64,000 nt of DNA from Chrysaora quinquecirrha (GCA_014526335.1 JACTAT010000036.1:4135516-4199515), one strand, 5' to 3'. Counted from the first letter of the stretch, positions 46,052 through 59,040 are shown. Translations and numbers: made by a program. Notes: generated from the letters alone by a model not told the origin.

Positions 46052-46236
46052 TAAACTAATGCAGTAAAAATTAGATTTTTAGATGGTGATGAGTAAATTA
46101 GTACATCGTCAGTAAACATCCGTATGTTAGAAGCGAGAATTTGTATTAAGGCTTCGCCAAATTAACACGAAGAATCGACTGTTATTGATATTTTAAACAA
46201 ACTGAACATTCCAAAGAAAAATTTTAGAAATCCACA

Positions 46237-46485
46237 TAGGCCCTTGCTAAGCGACCGAACACTTCACGTCGAAAATCTGAAATTGGCTTGTCAAGCAGAA
46301 TGTTTTGTTTTTGGCCATGTCGCAAAACATTGCTCGTCAAACAATTTGTTTGTGAGAAGCTGGAATCGCTAAGCAGTTCTCCTTGTGAAGCAATGTTTTG
46401 CAACGCGGCCAAGCCATAAAAATTTGCGTGCAAAGCACAACTCAAATGTTTGGCCAATAATGTTTGATCTTTTTGCCAGGGCCTT
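46237..46485. mobile_element. 'caagcaatgttttgc' MITE family copy (duplicated)
   Basis: Copy of 40490-40735 carried by the tandem duplication. Confidence 0.65.
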
Positions 46486-47071
46486 CAACTTTTCTTGAAT
46501 TACACCTTAGCATGGACCCTCACTGAAAGCGAACGACCTTAGTGGGAATAGAAAATGATCCTTAAAAATTGCAGATAAAACCTTACTTTCTTGATTCACT
46601 CGTGTGCGGATTTTTCTTTGCATCTCATCACATTTGTTTTCGTTTTAAGTTAATATAAAATCTATGAAGAATAATTTTGAAAATTTTGAAATTAATTGCA
46701 AACTTTTGCTGATTTAGTAATATATTTTGTTATTGTTATACACAGATTTTTTGATAGTTTATTGCTCATTTTTGTAGTATTACAGAATAATAGTAGTATA
46801 ACTTAATAGATTTTTGTTTCCAGAGGACTTACGGGTGCAATTTTCTAGAAACCTCCATTTTTATAATTGTTTAATTTATAAGGTTGGAACTGGAAGGTTA
46901 TGTGACATCAAAAGGAACTTTTTCCCTCAATTGGAAAATCGCAAAATAGTAACTTGATCCGCATCCGTATAAGAAGATTTTTCCACATGTGGAATACCAC
47001 ATGTTGTATGCCACTTGTGGAATGGAACCATCTATCCTAGTATTTCCCATATATATAGCAGATATATTAGT

Positions 47072-47212
47072 ATGTATGGCACTGAAGGCTACAAAGCCCA
47101 ATGGGAAAAGAGTTCTGAGCTTGTGGGCTGTATGTCTTGGATGGTTGCTCCTATACGCGATGGTTTGATCGGAGGCTTTATCCCATTGTTTGCCATTCTT
47201 GAAAATAAATAA
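47072..47212 (+). CDS. Conserved small open frame upstream of atlastin, copy 2
   Basis: Identical to 41317-41457 by eye. Same caveats: unrecognised and possibly non-coding. Confidence 0.25.
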   Translation: MYGTEGYKAQWEKSSELVGCMSWMVAPIRDGLIGGFIPLFAILENK

Positions 47213-48571
47213 ATATATAGAGATATTAGGGATTGGCTCGACTGGTGATGCTAGTGGTCTAGGGCTTGCCGCCCTTTATTGCCGGATGGCTAAGTTTGTA
47301 GAGAATGGATAGAGTTGGTGTGAGGTTGGCGAGGTTGGTGTATAAAGCCCTCCTTTGGAGGATCGAAACCTGTAATGATCGTTTCTAGTCTCTCGAAAAC
47401 TAATTTTTCCGATGCCAAATGCTGCGATCCACAAAAAGATGTTACATTAGGAACTTTATGTTGATTGGTTGTTTTTAAGCTATCCGCACGCAACAAATTT
47501 TCGCTGTAGCTTTTCTATTCGCTCACCAATCAGCGCACAGCATCCATTGAGATGACGCAATGTAAATTGCAGTAGGTTTAGCACCCGCTCTTTCTGTGCA
47601 CAAGCACAGAGCATTCAGCATTCACATTTGAATCGTGCTGCCATGTAAGTCCTCTGTTGTAAGCTTTTTTAATGCTGCATTTATAGTTTTTGTAGAGGAG
47701 CAGTTTAAAGTGTTTTAAGCGTTTAAAGTGTTAGAATCATACGATAGGCTGGGATTGGTTTAGAATTGCTGAAAATCATTAAAAATCGATTTCAATAATT
47801 TTGAAAAAATTAGTAGCTTTAATTGTTATGAAATGATAGCAAAAAATTGGTTTTTTCTTACTTTTGCACCAGCTTTATTAAAGGTAATGGAACTCGAGTT
47901 GCCGAAGACTGAACACTATTCGTTTTTAAATAAAAACGATTTTATAAGTTCATCGAGGACAAGAGTTTAGGGGTGCATTTTTATGCTTGAAGAATAAAAA
48001 CATCTTGTTATGTACTTTTTGCGTCTAGAATTGAATTTTTCTGCCCCGCAGCGCAATTTTCCAGTGCCACCCTCATCCAATCTCGTTTTCAAACCTTTGT
48101 TCGAATTGTTTCAAACTTGAAGCGAGACAGACCGGGCTCAGTCGTAATCCTTGAAATCCTTGCAAGTTCAAAGAGCAAACGGTAAATTTTTTTCACCTGA
48201 TATTGTTTTACACGGGGATAAAGTAACTTGGAATTATCAGACAACTTTACAGAAATCGTAGGACACAAGTTTTCGTAGTTCAGGTAAAATAAATCACTGT
48301 GAATTTTACTTGTTTTGGAGCTATTAATGTTGCTTACTTCTTGATGAATTTAGGCCCACCACATCGCACCACACGACCATCGCGGAGCAGCTATAGACTA
48401 ATAGTAAACAAACACAGGCGCTTCAAAATGCGAGAGTTAACATACAATTGAAAAGCTGAATCTGAATGTATAACGTCCATCATATGTCAACATTATTGTG
48501 TGTGAAAAATATTTCGAGTTAAATTTCAGAATGAATTGTATGGCGTCACACGACAGTGGACAAAAGTCGTC

Positions 48572-48883
48572 TTGTCAATGGTAACAGGACAAGTCGGCCC
48601 ACTGCCAAGTCTGCCCACTGCCAAGTCGGCCCACCATGTGTCAGACAAGTCGGCCCATCAAGTGTTAGACAAGTCAGCCTGTCAGCGTACACCAAAGTTG
48701 CCCACTAAAATATAATAAATTGCGCTTATAATTGTATATGTACACTGTTAAAGCAGGGGTTTGGGGGCGGCAGCCCCCAATAATGGCACATGCAACAAAA
48801 TAACTAGTAAATAATGTCATGAACCAACATTGCGGTGGGCCAACTTGTCCATAGCGGTGGGCCGACTTGGTAGTGGACCGAAT
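48572..48883. mobile_element. MITE-like element with 'aagtcggtccac' ends, copy 2
   Basis: Duplicate of 42828-43125 with one extra internal ctgccaagtc repeat. Confidence 0.7.
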
Positions 48884-49292
48884 TGTCTGGAAAGCTTGTC
48901 AATTTGGGTCACTACTCTCCAAAAGGCTGGGAGTCTCTATCTGGTTGCTGAGACCCACACCACCCCTTGTTTTGTTTGGGAGAGGCCAGTGTTGAAACTT
49001 TGCTGTGTGTACCGAAACACTTTGGTGCATGATTTTGGTGAAAACAATAGAAAACACTGCTCCTTTTTTGAGAAAAATAGCCTGTGATTTGTGGCACATG
49101 CAGATTCCAGTATGTGAAGAGAGCAGTGCACCTCCTCTACTGCATACCCTGTTTCTGACGTTTTTTTATCATTTTGGGGCCAAATACCTGTGTGGCATTT
49201 TCAATCAGCCAATCATGAGATACTGCTGCAGTTAATCCATCAAATTTGTTTTAAGAAATTTCAAGTGATATTTGGAATTAAAGGTTAAAGAA

Positions 49293-52200
49293 ATGACTGT
49301 AAGAAAACGAAATTCTGTTGGTGACGCAGACAATGCAGTTAAAGTTGCAGACAATGCAGTTGAAGTTGCAGATGGAAGGGGTGAGTTTTTAAACTTCGAC
49401 AAAACTAATGCCATATCAATGTTATTCATTTCACACCTGTTATTACAGGTACTGAGATAATTTTTGATTGTGTAGTAGTAGTTTTCAAAAAGCCAAGCTA
49501 GATTGAGCAGGCTGATGCCAGACGGGTACTCTCTAAGCTGAAATACTAATCTTCAATCAAATTCACAATCTCTTGAAGAAATAGCCAGATGAGTCTACTG
49601 TCAACTACCCAATGCTTTTGCAGCTTTACCTGGATACCTTGTTTTGCTTATTATTGAGACCTCTGAACAGTTCAGAAAAACTTCTCAAAAATCGAGCCTT
49701 TTAAGGTCTTAAGGAAGGTCCATACCCAATCCTAATAAGTTGGGGAGCAATATACCTTGCCATTGCAGAAGTTGTTCTAATACTCAAGCCTTGAAAACGT
49801 GCTGTAGTTCTAAGTATGACTTGTAGCCACAGCCAAGATTTTGAAAAGAAATTGAAGAGTCAAAATTTCAACAGAGTTTTCCACTCTAGGGTCCACAAAA
49901 AATTTTCAGCACAATTATTCTTGGGTAGTGTATCAGCACCACAAACAGGGGACTAGAACCACAGGGTCCAAGGCTCAAACCAAAAGAACTCAAATGTGGC
50001 CCTTGTCCTTGTAAAAAGTGCAAAATTCATTTCTTGTCCATTGTTTTGCCCAAAATTTGTTGCTTCTGCCCCTTCTACCCCACATTACCTTTGGTAGCCT
50101 TGACCCCTCACCTAGCTGCCATCAGCTGTTTTTATGAAATTATGCATGTAGTTAGAAAGTTAATAGTTTGATCATTACCTGTTTTGCAGAGTCTGTTGTG
50201 AGCTCGTCTGATATTGAAGTCACAGTGCAAGAACCCAGACCGATTTGCATCCTTAAAACACTTGATGATCATTCATTTGAATTGGATGAAAAGGCACTTG
50301 AGGAAGTTCTCCTTCAGCCAGAAATTAGAAACAAGAAAGTTGCTGTGGTTTGTGTTGCTGGTGCATTTAGAAAAGGAAAATCTTTCCTGTTGAATTTTTT
50401 TATCAGATACCTTGAAAGAAAAGTAAGTAATTGTTTGGTTAAGCCTTAGTGCAAGGATTTCTGTGAAAACCTTCATCATTTTACCAATGCTGGAAGAGTT
50501 CACGTGGCAGATGCTTGCAGATTTTGAAGATGAAACCAAATAAAAAATGCATTGGTTTGTTCTAGTGTTAGACGATAAAGCCATTGTTCTTTAGAAAATC
50601 AAGGAGCAAATGCACCCATCCCCTGGCCCACAGGTTTCTGCAAATATCTTAATCTGCTTACAGCTCAACATATTTTCCAAAAATGTTTGTTTATTGAATG
50701 AGCCACAGCGTCTGCCCTGATTGATAGAGAAAAAACTATCTGGAGTTTAGCCCTGTAATTGGTTCTTCATATAATTGTGCTAAATAATTGACACGTAAGT
50801 TAAAAAATAACTGATTAGCAAAAAAACTATCTATGTTTCGGCTGCTTAAGTTGGAAATATTTTAATGCTGCTTGTTAAAACGAATTACTATGATTAAAGG
50901 TTTGTGTTATATCCTAAAGGGAAAAATGAAAAAAAATGATAGTGAATCTTGATGCGTTTGCTTTGAAGGATAATGATAGCAACTGGATGGGTGAAGGAAG
51001 TGAAGCTCTGCGAGGCTTCAGTTGGAGAGGTGGTGCTGAAAGGGAAACAACTGGCGTTTTATTGTGGAATAAACCATACATATGTGAATTACCAAGTGGA
51101 GAAGAGGTGAATCTGCTCTAATGATCTTTAACAGTACCCATGTCTCTAACAAATCTGTGAAAGTCCTGGCCAAACAGTCCTGACATTTACTCGGTAACAT
51201 TCAGCCAATATTAAGCGATATTTAGCATTGCTGAGGAGATGGCCAAATGCTCTCAAACTTTTTACTCAATTCTATCTACCAGCTCAGAATTGAGACCAAT
51301 TCTTGTCATTCTCAAACTTGCCAAGATCCACCAGATAGACCATAATTTTTTTCACTACTAGAATAATTTGTTTCTAGCCTTCGAAATTTCCTACTTTTCC
51401 CTGAATTGTCACAAATTTGACTCAGGATCAGGATCAGATCATTGCCAATTTACTTAATTTTGAATATTGCTCGACAGCTCTCAACAATGCTAGACGATAC
51501 CCAAATAGGTGATCAAACACTATAAACATTTCTCTCGCTAAAAAAGCAATGTTGAAAAGTCAAGAACGCCTTGCCGAGGTTTAGAAGGAGCACAAAAAAC
51601 ATTACTACTTTCTGTCATGTTTAATTCTAGTAATCGTATATTATCGTTGTTTATTTAGGTTGCAGTTTTATTAATGGACACCCAAGGTGCATTCGATAGT
51701 TCTTCTACTGTCAAAGAGTGTGCAACCGTCTTTGCTCTTAGCACTATGACAAGCTCTGTACAGGTGAGAAAAAATCGAAAAAAAATGAAAATATGATTGT
51801 ATGAGACGAGTTTTTCGTTATTTATCATGCTGTTGATCTTGCATTTTTTATCATGAATTTTTCACTTAACCAGACGGACACTTAAGCGACTTTTGTTTGA
51901 TCCTTGGAATATGAAAACTTAATTGCCCCTTCTGCTACAAGTATGACTAACTCTTTCGCTATAGCACTTAAAATTTGTGATTTTAGTTCCTTGAAAGCAT
52001 TTGAAGATTAAAAGATCTGCTTTAACTTTCGTCTGGTTCAATATCGTCGTAAATCCACTATTTCGATCATAGTCTAGACGACGATAAACGATTCTAGAAG
52101 GTTTTCGATTTTTTGCTCCTTTCTTTTCATAGGTTTATAATTTGTCAAGTAACATTCAAGAAGATCATCTCCAACATTTGCAGGTAATTCATCCTATTTA

Positions 52201-55200
52201 TTTCAATTAATCTCAATGCACTTGTGTCAGTTTGCATGCCATATACTGAAAGAATAATATCAGTGAGAAATCAATGTCAAACTGTCTCTTTTAGTTATTC
52301 ACTGAATATGGAAGACTTGCTTTGCAAGAAAGTGACAACAAACCCTTCCAGGTAAGCAAACACATTAGTACATTTCTCTTATTTCAACGATGCAGTCCGT
52401 CCGTCCTTGATTCAATCTTTTGGACCATATGCTATTCAATGAATCTGATCTTATACGATAGATCTCTCGATCACAAATTTGCTGTTATTATGCTTGTTTA
52501 TTGTTAATGATTTGTTTTTTTTAGCGTCTTGAGTTTCTTATTCGAGACTGGAGCTATCCTTATGAGTATCCCTATGGAGATGGACAAAAACTGCTTGATC
52601 GTCGTCTAAGTGTAAGACAGATATTCATGTTTAAGTTCCTGTTTATATTTATGTTTATATTTATGTTTATATTTATGTTTATATTTATGTTTATATTTAT
52701 GTTTACTTTTGTTTATGTTTGGGTTTTTTTGTCTATTTTGATGTATGATGATTGTCTGTGTTTATGCATATTATTGTTGTGTATGTTTATTTTTTATCTG
52801 TCTATTGTTATGTTGATATTTCAATTCAACCTTCCTGATGATCTATTGCTCAAACGAATGCTTGCTGAATCAGTTAACTGAGTGGTAGATTCACTGCGGT
52901 TGACTTTATTGGTTGATTGCCTTTGATTTGGTTTGATGTGATTTGATTTGATCGGATCGGATCTGATCTGATTTGATTTGATTTGACTGATTATAACAAC
53001 CATGATTACTTACTGATTCTTAGATTGAACCTGGACAACATGAAGAACTAAAACAAGTGCGAACACATATCAAATCCTGCTTCCAGAAAATTGGCTGCTA
53101 TCTCTTGCCGCATCCTGGTAAAGTTGTCGCCACTAATCCAAATTTTGATGGAAGATTGCAAGGTAGAAGGCTTTATAGTTTATTCGAAAAAGATTTACTT
53201 GAAAAATACACGTAAAATTCATTTTTATTAGAAGAGTTTGTTTTGAAACCCTAGGCTATTGACCTATATCCTTTATGGATTTATCTGTAAATCCATAAAG
53301 GATCAATCCATATTTCTCACGCTAGGTTCAAGAGCCATCTTTTAAACGACATTAAACTTCCATTGCCTCCCTTATTTAACCCCACCGCAATGTCTTCAAA
53401 GACTGGCATGAATGGGCTCAGCGTACAGCGCTAACTGTCCATTCTACTCCATAGGGTTGCCTTGCTACAACGATCGACCACTATTCTGCCATGTATCGAT
53501 CGCTTGTGCTAAATTTAGCACCAAGCAGTATACGTTTCTTTCTCTTTTACTTGCAGACTCATCTAAAACAATCCAGATTTTGTTTGAGATTTCTCTCGTC
53601 TCCTTACAATTACCGTTGTTCCAAAAGACTCTGAATTGTGTTGTTTTGAACTGAGAACCGCTGTAGAAGGAATCTTAAGCCAGACCTACGTCAACCTACG
53701 ATAGGATAGAACCAATGCCGACTAGTCGTAACCGCCGCTAACGTATGCCGACATGTCGACAACTAGTCAGGCCAAAAATCGCAATTGGCAACTAATTCTG
53801 ACTGTGCGTTATACAGACATAAGCCTGTTTTTACGCTTTTCTGCAAGTCTCAGCATAGAAAGATTCTCTCAGTAACCAAATCAACTCTTTTCTTTTCATT
53901 AGCATGTAATGGAATCAGGAAACAAACTCTTCATTGCTCATTTAAATAGCAAAACACCTTGTCTTCAGTCCTGGCAAACCATTGATTTAGCCAAATTCTC
54001 TTTTTGCAGATATTGATGACGAGTTCAAAGAATGTTTGCATGAAATGGTTCCAGAGATCCTTGCACCCGAAAATCTCTTGATTAAAAATATCAATGGCAG
54101 TGATGTAACATGCATGGGACTTGTTGAATATTTCAAATCATATGTGAAGATTTATCAGGGAGGAGAGTTGCCTGAACCAAAGTCAATGCTACATGTAAGA
54201 GGTGTTTCTAACTTGCTGTGTTGCAAACTATTATGTATACATTTGTGTAAATGACCTTGCGATTTCCGGGAGAAAATCAACGGCACAAATGCTCTCAGAA
54301 AACAGCTCCCTAGCCTCCTGTTTGGAGGCCGAATTTAACAACTCGTTTGTGCATCATGCATTCTCCTCTTACTTATTCTGTCTTTTGCTTTTTTCTCAGG
54401 CTACAGCTGAGGCAAATAATCTGGCTGCATTGGCTACTTCAAAGGATCAATACAACAGGGACATGGAAGCGGTACATTACTTTAGATTATATAAGAGATA
54501 TGATCGCTCTTTTTGTCTATTTCCTCAAATGCAGCCACTGACGTAGTTATCGCTATTGCTATTGTGTAAAATGATGAATGCTCAAAATAGACTGCTAGAT
54601 CTCCCAGTTTGAGCTATCTCAGGGTTGCGTTAGTCTCAGTTTCATGAGCGATAACTCGGACTCAGGTAATAAGTCTAGTAACTTTCCTTAGTTACTTGCC
54701 ACAATTTATTAAACCAATATTATGCTCCGTTTCGTAACATTTACCGCGCTAAACCTGCCATAAATAGGCATAAGGGCAACGCAAATAATCACAGTAATCA
54801 ATGCAACCTTGAGGTGGTTTTTATCCTATTGAGCTTCTTGGCAGACAGCATTAAGATAAGATGATTTCTCGTTTATTTTTCAGATTTGTGGAGGAGATAC
54901 CCCATACCTATCACCATCAGAATTAGAATCAAAACATGAAACAGTTCAAGCTAAATCACTGACTTTATTCCGTGCTACAAGAAAGATGGGTGGAGAAGCC
55001 TTCAGTCATGAATTCGAAGAACGACTACAGAATGAAATTCTTGAACAATATGAAAACTTTGTCAAGTTAAATGACAGCAAGAACATTTTTAACTCCGCTC
55101 GCACTCCGGCTGTCTTTTTAACGTTGATGTTCGTAGCTTATTTCACGTCTGGGTTCTTCACGATGTTTGGTGCTTATTCATTCGCAAACATGTTCAATAT

Positions 55201-56680
55201 TTGCCTTGGGCTGTTTCTTCTGTGCATCGTTTTATGGGCCTATATTCGATTCAGTGGTGAACTGATTGAGATTGGTCAACAGCTCGACACGTTAGCTGAA
55301 TGGATTTGGGACGAGGTAGGTTTCTACAGCGTAACAATGTTCAATACCTTAAAGACCAAGGTTTTAGAACTTCGAATCGTTGAAAATGAATCTGGGGGGG
55401 AGGTACATGATTTACGGATGGACGGGGATGTGCCTCAGAGATTTTCCAGTCCCACACACTTGGTAGACACAGACCCTATGTTATGGATGATAATAAGCGG
55501 AATATGAGATTAATAATAAGACTTTCTAGGCCTTATTATTACTACAAACATCTTCGTTTCCATTCGGACTCAAGTAAAGTGAACTTATTTAGTTTTCTTC
55601 AATTTCCGAGAAAAAATATTAGGACAATCTGTAGTTCCAGGGTGTTTAATGACAGTCTAGTCCCTTTCTTTGCAAATAATTTGTTTGATTTGTCGCAGAT
55701 AAAGCGAGTAGAAAAACTTAGAGAAGCGGAAAGTCTGTAATTTATATTCTCCTGATGAAGGGAGTTGTATAATTCTCCATCAGTATGAAAGCCATATTTA
55801 TGAAAGCATATTTTCAACTTCGGACTGTCTCCTACCCACTGCTGTAAATATAGCTGCAGCAAATTTTTCCATCATGACCTAATCTCGGGCGTCTCCTGTC
55901 TGCTATGGCCACTTGGCAACTCATTTTCTTACTAACAATATATAGGTTTATATAAATTTTTTTCTTTTTTTTTTAATGAACTAATAAACGTTTAGGTAAT
56001 TCCTAGTTCGTTTGCTTGCACAAGGTTTAGGTAGATGAATGTTTGTCCAATTTTGTAGAATGTCCCAGTTTAGGTGCTCATTTGCTGAACCTTTTACCGT
56101 GCGAAGTTTTTCCATAATTTTACTTTCTTATTTACCTTAATATTGTTATCAAAACTGCGTCGGGAAATAGGAACTGCAACCCTTCTCTAACCCCCCGTTT
56201 ACACGAGCAAAAATGGATTGGATCTAAAGTGGGACCGATCTACTTTTGGTACGGATAGGCCTTGCGTTTACACACAATTCGTAGATCCGATCCACTTTTG
56301 GTCCGCGAACAGACCTACTTTTGGATCGCTTTGAAAAACGTTCCAGTCTAGATCGGATCAACTTTTGCATCGTGTAAACAGGTGGTTCCAATCCAAAACT
56401 GTGTCTCTTTGAAAATATTATTATAAATTACAATAGAAAGATTCAATAACCACGCATGCGTCGATTGCTAATTCAAAATTGGATCGGAAGGCCTTTCCGA
56501 ACCAAAACTAGAACCTCTGGATCCGATCCACTTTATATCCGATCCACTTTCTCGCGTGTAAACGTAGCCTAAATGAATTTTCGCTTTTTTCAGGTTTTCA
56601 TGAAGTTGTATGGATATGCTGTTCAACAAGGAACGCAAGCGATTCTGAATAGACAAATGTCACGAAAAAAGAATAAATGA
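49293..56680 (+). CDS. ATL: Atlastin GTPase
   Basis: Atlastins are dynamin-superfamily GTPases that fuse ER tubules. Twelve exons: 49293-49380, 50190-50422, 50969-51106, 51659-51763, 52133-52183, 52295-52351, 52525-52611, 53024-53162, 54010-54194, 54400-54471, 54884-55315 and 56594-56680. All are in phase, giving 557 residues, the usual length. Motifs: P-loop [26 protein letters not shown], switch [13 protein letters not shown]4 [27 protein letters not shown], and the middle domain [18 protein letters not shown] and [12 protein letters not shown]. Two membrane segments ([36 protein letters not shown]) precede a basic C-terminal helix ending MSRKKNK. The exon 3 acceptor is taken as tttgctttgaag because upstream alternatives run into stops. 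Its 5' half is duplicated upstream (43533-46051). Confidence 0.95.
52627..52705. repeat. 12-bp-type AT-rich microsatellite
   Basis: Repeats of tttatatttatg in an atlastin intron, translating as (FIFM)n, not coding. Confidence 0.9.
52915..52990. repeat. gatttgatt/gatcgg simple repeat
   Basis: Imperfect 5-bp-type repeats in the atlastin intron before exon 53024-53162. Confidence 0.85.
53268..53303. repeat. Perfect 16-bp-stem hairpin
   Basis: atcctttatggattta, a 4-base loop tctg, then the exact inverse. It is in the atlastin intron just after exon 53024-53162. Confidence 0.9.
55415..55610 (+). repeat. Dispersed ~200-bp repeat, copy 2
   Basis: Matches 12165-12395 in order and orientation. It lies in the last atlastin intron. 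Confidence 0.8.
56197..56564. mobile_element. TIR element with 'ccgtttacacg' ends
   Basis: Begins ccgtttacacgagc and ends cgcgtgtaaacg. The interior repeats ggatc/gatccactttt words in both orientations. It lies immediately upstream of the last atlastin exon. Confidence 0.75.
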
Positions 56681-57505
56681 ACAATTATAACTCAAAACCA
56701 AACTTAACTAAACAATCAATAAGATGAAAATCAATAAATATGACTTTTCTGAATTTTTGTCAATATTTATGTAGATAACACTAAAAAATATAATGATTAT
56801 TGCAATTGATTAAAATCGTAGAGTAGTATAAAATAATGTGAAAATCTTTTTTTATCTTGTTGTTCAATTTGACATATAATTATGCTAAGTTAAGCCTTAT
56901 TTGGTGTTTAATGGATAAGGAGAAGGGTTGTAAACTTGTATAAGTGTAGTATTCGGAGGTTATGTTCTCTCAAGAAGGCTTCTTTGTAACTGTTTTGTCT
57001 CAAACTTGCTACATTAATTATGAGTATGATATTGTTATGGAATTTGCGAGTATTATCGTTAAAATGAAAAATTATGTTAACGTTAAATTGCATCTTTTAT
57101 GAGATCACATGTGATCGAATTTGTTATTTTGTACACTTTTCTTTTTCTGTCTACCGCAGTAAGGTAAAGCTAGCGAAAAGAGCGGAAACACTCTGACCAT
57201 CCTTATGTTATCCATGTAATGACCAAGGATGTTTCCCGCGGTTTTTCGCAATGAAAGACATTGAATTGCAACTCAAAGCCATTGAAGATACATTTCCACA
57301 TTGAATCATTTTCAAGCGGCGCTTCTCGGCTCTCTGGTGTTGAAAATAATTGCAATGTAACATATCGGACAAGGGTATTTTAAACGAAGTTTGAGCAGAG
57401 CAACGTCATTGCATGTTGCACATTCTTGATTTCATACAATAATCTTGCAGCGTTGCTTATCAAGTCGATGAGCAACTGCATGTCACTAGAGAATTTTCAA
57501 CGTAG
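56681..57505. other. Atlastin 3' flank, no gene seen
   Basis: AT-rich 3' flank. Around 57185-57250 agcggaaacactctgacc and tgtttcccgcggtttttcgc form a loose inverted pair like the hairpin family at 27021. Confidence 0.5.
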
Positions 57506-57507
57506 CG

Positions 57508-57986
57508 TTGAACCTGGTTTCACAGATCGTAACGAGATGGTATGATTGCCCTATGATTGTCACGCGAGATTGTGATCGTGATGGCAAATCACCGATTGAA
57601 CCAGAAAAATTGATTCAGCTCTCACGATTTGTTCGATTTAGCTACTTCTGGCCTGTTTCCATTTAGGATTACTAACTATGATGGTCATTGAATGCAGTCG
57701 CGAGATAATTTATATATAAACATTTCATGTTTTCACAAAATCATGCACTACTATAACACGCCTGCTTTAGAGGATCGCCAAAGACAGAAACCGTCAATAT
57801 AAACTGAATCGTAGTATACAATTCATGAGATTTGACTGTTTTCAATAATCCTGATCGTTTGATAATAACCTTACGGTTACAGCATAATGTTTACGACTAG
57901 ATCGTTACCATCAATCGAACTTACGATCTTCCGATAATAGTCAGTAAGGAAAATTGAAGATTGAAGGATTATCAGGAACCAGGCTT
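57508..57986. mobile_element. MITE-like element with 'acctggttyc' ends
   Basis: Starts aacctggtttcacagatcg and ends gattatcaggaaccaggctt, an inverse match over about 11 bases with one mismatch. The interior is rich in gatcgt/acgatc words in both orientations. Confidence 0.55.
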
Positions 57987-58215
57987 AAAGCCCAAGCCAA
58001 ACGATTAAAAATTGTTTGTCAAACATTTGAAATTTGCTCATCAAGCAATCTTTGAGCGTTTGGCCACGCCACGAAACAGCACGCGACAAGCTAAAAAACG
58101 AATTTTGTGTTTAACAATGGCAATGTTTTTAGAGAAAGTTCAAAACATTTTTGTCGACGCAAGCAAAAAATTGTTTGGCGAGCAATGTTTTGCGACGTTG
58201 CAGTTTTCAGACTAG
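57987..58215. mobile_element. 'caagcaatgttttgc' MITE family copy
   Basis: Shares gtttgtcaaacatttgaaat, catcaagcaat and gagcaatgttttgcgac with the copies at 40490 and 59725. It directly abuts the preceding element. Confidence 0.65.
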
Positions 58216-58799
58216 CAAACAAGAAAATTTAAAGTCCTTTATATTTATTTTATTTTTATGTTTCCAGAAAAACGAAGTTTCAGTTTATTTTCAACGTTTT
58301 TCTTTGCAATTTCAGCAAAGCAAAGAGACTTCCAGCTGTAACAAATGAAATTAGCGAAGCATGAAACTGAAACGTGTTTCTCTCAATTTTTCTGTGCTGT
58401 ACAAATGAATTCGCTGATGCGTGAAATTGAAAACTTTTTCTTTTGTTTTTGGCACACCAAAACCAACGTACTACTGTACACTAATTTTTTAATATTTGCT
58501 GGTGCATTTCTTGGCATCCCTTGAGGGGTATCGTGACTGGCCAAACAGCCTTATCCTGGAGCCCTAAACTGAAGAATCGAAAAAACAACTGCTTTATAAC
58601 ATCTACTTCAATCGCGTTTGTGCAGAAATTTTTAACAGTATAAAAGATAGGAATTATATGCAAAAGAAGTATTTCTGCAATATTCTATTCAAATTCAAAA
58701 CGAAACTGTTGCAAAACAAGAAAATATTCAACTGCAAGGGTCTGCGAGTATGGGAAATTATCGTAAGCATTTAGCAACGGAAAGAAAGAGAACACTTAC

Positions 58800-59040
58800 G
58801 TGACACGGCACCACGTACCAGTTCTGAGGTCTTGATTCTTGCTACAACAAAAGTCGATAAGGTATCTTTTGCCATCTGCATATCTACATAGTACCCATTT
58901 GCAAAGCCAGGTACTCTGAGCGAGCTCCAGCCGACGAATGACAATCGCCCATTCCAATAAACTACAAGGCTTGCAATACTAGAAATGCGCTCAGCTGCGA
59001 AATCGGCGAACAACAGTTCTACGCATGACCTTGTACCGAC
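58800..59040 (-). CDS. Possible orphan exon, unrecognised
   Basis: 80 codons open on the minus strand, bounded by a good acceptor (cttttgcag) and a good donor (cacgtaagtg). The translation includes FADFAAERISSIASLVVYWNGR and VPGFANGYYVDMQM, with mixed composition unlike the flanking AT-rich DNA. I find no partner exons and do not recognise the family. It could be a captured exon fragment next to the LINE tail, or chance. Confidence 0.3.

Larger units (their letters stand above)
45968..51667 (+). repeat. Tandem segmental duplication, unit 2 (~5.70 kb)
   Basis: Second copy of 40216-45967. The junction at 45959-45972 joins the start of exon 4 (ggttgcagtt) to the left end of the unit (cagttctgagaaaactaatc at 40212), with cagtt shared as microhomology. 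Confidence 0.95.
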
